Shown: positions 61,020-64,000 of the stretch, in pieces | How positions within the stretch are numbered: the first letter of the stretch is position 1 | Layout of the letters: each line of letters begins with the position of its first letter | Assembly: GCA_009829735.1 (NCBI GenBank) | Contig: CM020618.1 | Coordinates: forward strand, 41,097,030-41,161,029 | Length of the DNA stretch: 64,000 bases | Reading direction: 5' to 3' | From: Pyropia yezoensis | Lineage: Eukaryota > Rhodophyta > Bangiophyceae > Bangiales > Bangiaceae | Made by a program: the position numbers and the translations under genes | Notes under the pieces: model-generated | Database searches by the model: none | The model's input: the letters and a program-made list of their open reading frames with translations, nothing else | What the model was told of the DNA's origin: nothing

Positions 61020-61279
61020 CAGCTGCGGCGGCGGCGGCGGCGGTGGCCTCGACGGTCGCACCGGTGGCGAAGACGGCGGGGGCTGTGGCTGGGAGGGGGG
61101 GGCACCGGCCCGGCCGTCGGCGGACGGCCGCGCCGCCGCGCCGCCCGCGCGTGCCGCCGGCGGCTGCTGTGGCGGCGGAGGGGGCGGGGTGGCAGCATCC
61201 CCTGCCACCGCCGCGCACCACCGACGCTCGCTGCCGCCGCTGCCACTCCCGCCACGGCCATCACCGACAGGATCGCCGC

Positions 61280-61310
<31 letters not shown>

Positions 61311-61658
61311 ACCGCCCCTCGCAGCAGCTGCGGCGGCGGCGGCGGCGGCTGCTGCGCCCAAAAACAGGTCATTGAATAACGGCACCGGGCGAACGACGCG
61401 GCCCCCCCCCTCCATCCTCCGCGCCTCCCCGCCACAGGCGCCAGCTTTCGGCAGCGCAGCGGTGGACACGGCGAGTGTGGCGGGCGCGGCGGACGTGGCG
61501 AGCGCCGCGGGAACGGCGGCGGCGGTGCCGACCGGCCACGTCGCGGCCACGGTCAGGACGTCGGTAAGGGGCGGCTCAGGCGGGCGGGGCGGCGGGAGCG
61601 CCCGCCACCGCCGCCGCCGCAGCGCGTGCACGGCACACATTGCGGCAGCTACGCGGGG

Positions 61659-61689
<31 letters not shown>

Positions 61690-62118
61690 CACCGTGGCGC
61701 CGCCGTCGCCACCACCGATGCCACCACCGCTGCCGCCTCCGCTCCCGCCGCCGCCGCCGCTGCCGCCGCCACCGCCGCCACCGCCGCCGCCGCCGCCGCC
61801 GCGGCTACGGCCGCCGTCGCCAGTGGCCCTCGGGTGGCTGTCGCCGTCACCGTCGCGGTCGCCGTCGTGGCCGCCGTCGCCACCACCGCCGCCGCCAACA
61901 ACAGGCGGCACCGCCGCCGCAGCGGTGGCCGCAATGGCGGCCAGGCAGGCGCGCGCCCTGCAGCCGCCGAGCGCCACGTCGGCGTGAAGCGGCGGGCCAG
62001 GTGGTGAAAGATGGTGCACACGGCCTCGAGGTCAGCGGCGGCGGGGAGAGGTTGACGCTGAGGGGGCTCTGCGGGCGAGAGGGAAGAAGCGAGAGCGGGG
62101 GAGGGGAAGGCAGCCATG
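61020..62118 (-). CDS. Ala/Gly-rich ORF abutting the LTR, possibly cut by it
   Basis: A minus-strand frame starts at the ATG at 62118 (MAAFPSPALASSLSPAEPPQ) and stays open to the LTR edge, then continues into LTR sequence. The first 45 residues are reasonable protein (AADLEAVCTIFHHLARRFTP) and begin with the M-A-A-F pattern of plastid precursors in this window. The rest is poly-Ala, poly-Pro or poly-Gly from GCC repeats, with islands such as LTDVLTVAATWPVG and RPVPLFNDLFLG. It may be a host gene interrupted by the element, or an exon with low-complexity shadows. Other frames are also open because of the repeats. Confidence 0.3.
61664..61689. repeat. 26-base G run
   Basis: An uninterrupted G homopolymer on the plus strand within the Ala-rich ORF region; the length is likely to vary and is prone to assembly error. 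Confidence 0.9.
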
Positions 62119-63452
62119 GGTCGGGGAAGCAGAATGCACGTGTGCAATGTACATGACCGGCAGCGGGGCCAGCTGACCGACGGGGCGGGGGAGGACGTGG
62201 GGGGGGGCAGGGGAGTAGAGCCCCCCCTGCCGTCCCCCCCCCCCCCCCCCCCCCCCCCCCGCCGTCTGTATCGACCGGGACCCGCCGTCTCCTCCCCCTG
62301 ACGCACACCGTAATCAACAGGTACAGCACAGAACAGGTCCAGGGGGGGACTAGCATATATGTCACAGAGGGTCAGGCCCGTTCACGTAGAGCAAGTCGCC
62401 ATGCACCCCAAGTGGCACGGTACTGCGCTGCAGTCCCCGCCACAAGTGGGGGTACGCACAACCCCACGCAGTGACGCAAGCCATCCCCCCCGCACGCATC
62501 GCCGACCGCTCTGCAGATTACCTTCCGTGACCGCGGCGTGCGTTGTCGCAGAGCACGGGTTGGCTACGGGTTCATGCAGGCCGACGTAGCCGCGTTGGGA
62601 AGCACGAGAACATGGTCTGTGTGCAAACGTGCGAAGAAGCCACATGGGGTGGCACATGAGCACAACGAGCATGCGTGCACAGTGTGCATGCTAGCACGCA
62701 GACATCATAGTAAACGTGCGCGCGCCCATTGAGAGGTCGATTAGACGTCGAATCACCTATTGAACTTCCAATGGGCGAATGGTGGGTCCCGTATCTGAGT
62801 CATTTTGGTGTCATTGAGAGGTGGATTTAATGACCTTTTACAGGGGTAGGCTCAATAATCAGTCTGAGAAAGGGCCCGTCAGAGAGCTCCGAGAGCGAGC
62901 CCCCTCGCAGAGTTATTTCCGTCAAAGACCAAGCCACGGCCTGCTGAGCAGTGGGGCCGCACCGCCCGCGTCCTGCGGGCCGTTTTGAGGGGCAGTGAGT
63001 GCAATTATCTTCGTGGCAGGAGGGTGCGGGGGGGGGCACGTCGACGCCGTGGTTGGTGCGGCGTCACGCAGCGCCTCGGCAAAGCGTTGATGACAACGGC
63101 ACAGCAAAGGGGGGGACCGTCAACTGAGCCGGCGCAACGGCCGCCAGGCCTCCGCAAGCACTTCGACTTGGTCGTGAGGCGCACGGCTCGTCGTCTCGAG
63201 GAGCGTGGGGTGTGGACGGCGAGGGAGCTTGGGACAGCGAGGGGGGCACGGGCAAGGACGACGACAAGGATGGGTACCAGGAGGGAGGCGGTAACGGAGG
63301 GGTAAGTGAGAAGGGCGAGGGGGTGAATTTGGTCGAGGACGTTGAGGCAAGGGATGTGATAGGGAGAAGGGAGAAGGGGGGCGCGCGGGGACAAGAGAGG
63401 GGTTCTGGCGGCGGCCGCGGTGGGGGCCGTGTGGAAGGGTGGGTGGGTCATT
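62119..63452. other. intergenic
   Basis: Holds a 37-base C run (62234-62270) and a 17-base direct repeat, CATTGAGAGGTCGATTA at 62727 and a variant at 62812. No gene is supported; the open frames at 62350-62700 and 63005-63440 lack motifs. Confidence 0.5.
62234..62270. repeat. 37-base C run
   Basis: An uninterrupted C homopolymer about 115 bp upstream of the start of the minus-strand Ala-rich ORF. On the other strand it is a long G run able to form a quadruplex. Confidence 0.9.
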
Positions 63453-63996
63453 ATGGATGGGGCATCTGTGGCCGAGGTGACGGGGGTGGCACGAGAGGCG
63501 GCAGGAGGAGCTGCCAACGCTGCAGCCCCATCGTTGTTCCGGAAGTCCGCGCCGTCTGCCGCTGACACTCCGCCGCTGCTTGCGGCTACGGATGTTTGTT
63601 CACCTATCGGTACGGCGGACGCTGTTGTGGTCATGCCAATAATTCCTCCGCAGAGGTACAGCGCCCGGAGTGGTGGATGGGTATGGAGGCAGGTACGTAA
63701 GTGGGGGGGGCGAGGGTCGGGTGCGGAACGACATATGTCGGGCACGCCATTTTTGCGGCTGTGAGTTTTTGTGGGCGCATGCGCCAGTGCACTGCACGTG
63801 GGGCGGGAAGCATGGAGCGGAGGGTTCTGCACGGACCGCAGCATGACAAGACTGGCGTTAGTGACGGTGGATGCGAGATTTGACCCGTGGAGGGAGGCGC
63901 CGCGCGTGTAGCTTGCTGGTCGGCGGTGCCCCCACCTCCGTGCAGTCGGCTGGTTTTCGCAACGCGTACATGCTGCTAGGGGCGGAGCGGCGGTAG
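63453..63996 (+). CDS. small two-exon gene of unknown function
   Basis: Exon 1 is 63453-63692 (80 codons from an ATG), ending at a consensus donor CAG|GTACGTAAGT; exon 2 is 63946-63996 after a CTCCGTGCAG acceptor, giving a 253-bp phase-0 intron. The product is 96 residues: MDGASVAEVTGVAREAAGGA at the start, PIIPPQRYSARSGGWVWRQ at the joint, and SAGFRNAYMLLGAERR at the end. I recognise no family and see no clear membrane helix. The minus strand of exon 1 is also open, but the strong donor and in-phase ending favour plus. Confidence 0.45.
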
Positions 63997-64000
63997 GATC

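Noticed and set aside
63005-63844. A 279-codon minus-strand frame
   Set aside because: It covers the plus-strand exon with a strong donor, lacks motifs and has no good start or splice context.

Overview
The window looks like nuclear DNA of a photosynthetic eukaryote, most likely a red alga of the Porphyra/Pyropia (Bangiophyceae) type; this assignment is an inference. The DNA is very GC-rich. Genes are short, with no or few introns of about 190-475 bp. Plastid-type genes are present: magnesium chelatase D, chorismate synthase, ferritin, a two-domain NFU scaffold and a twin-arginine lumenal PsbQ'-like protein. Several precursors start with M-A-(A)-F or M-A-A-P and have no ER signal in front, which fits a primary plastid rather than a secondary one.

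Layout. Bases 1-5650 are a repeat and transposon graveyard: minisatellites, three 114-115 bp inverted-repeat elements, a roughly 600 bp element with terminal repeats, and a broken unrecognised coding region. From 5720 to 49000 lies a fairly dense run of host genes: F-box-like protein (-), folate/biopterin transporter (-), mitochondrial-carrier fragment (-), glycine cleavage H protein (+), heparinase II/III-like lyase (+), CCT3 (+), ChlD (-), chorismate synthase (+), UTP21/WDR36 (-), CBP20 (+), complex I NDUFA8-like subunit (-), N-carbamoylputrescine amidase fusion (+), PsbQ'-like (-), Yippee-like (+), ferritin (-), NFU (+), a small one-helix membrane protein (-) and a SAP-motif ORF (-). ChlD/chorismate synthase, UTP21/CBP20, NDUFA8/amidase and ferritin/NFU are divergent pairs that may share promoter regions.

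Bases 50201-61019 hold a Ty3/gypsy chromovirus that looks whole. It has 362 bp LTRs that differ at one base in my comparison, gag, and pol with a chromodomain. Between pol and the 3' LTR it also has an 815-codon ORF on the opposite strand. The ends show no matching target-site duplication. Right of it are an Ala/Gly-rich ORF that runs up to the LTR and a small two-exon gene at the window edge.

The most notable host observations are: an amidase of polyamine synthesis fused to a long repeat linker and a piggyBac-type cysteine-rich zinc ribbon; a CBP20 with a roughly 380-residue tail of RELG-x-PP repeats; and 5' splice sites that are almost all GTACGT or GTAGGT, with no GTAAGT among the introns placed here. 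Exon joins were worked out by eye from reading frame, splice signals and family alignment.
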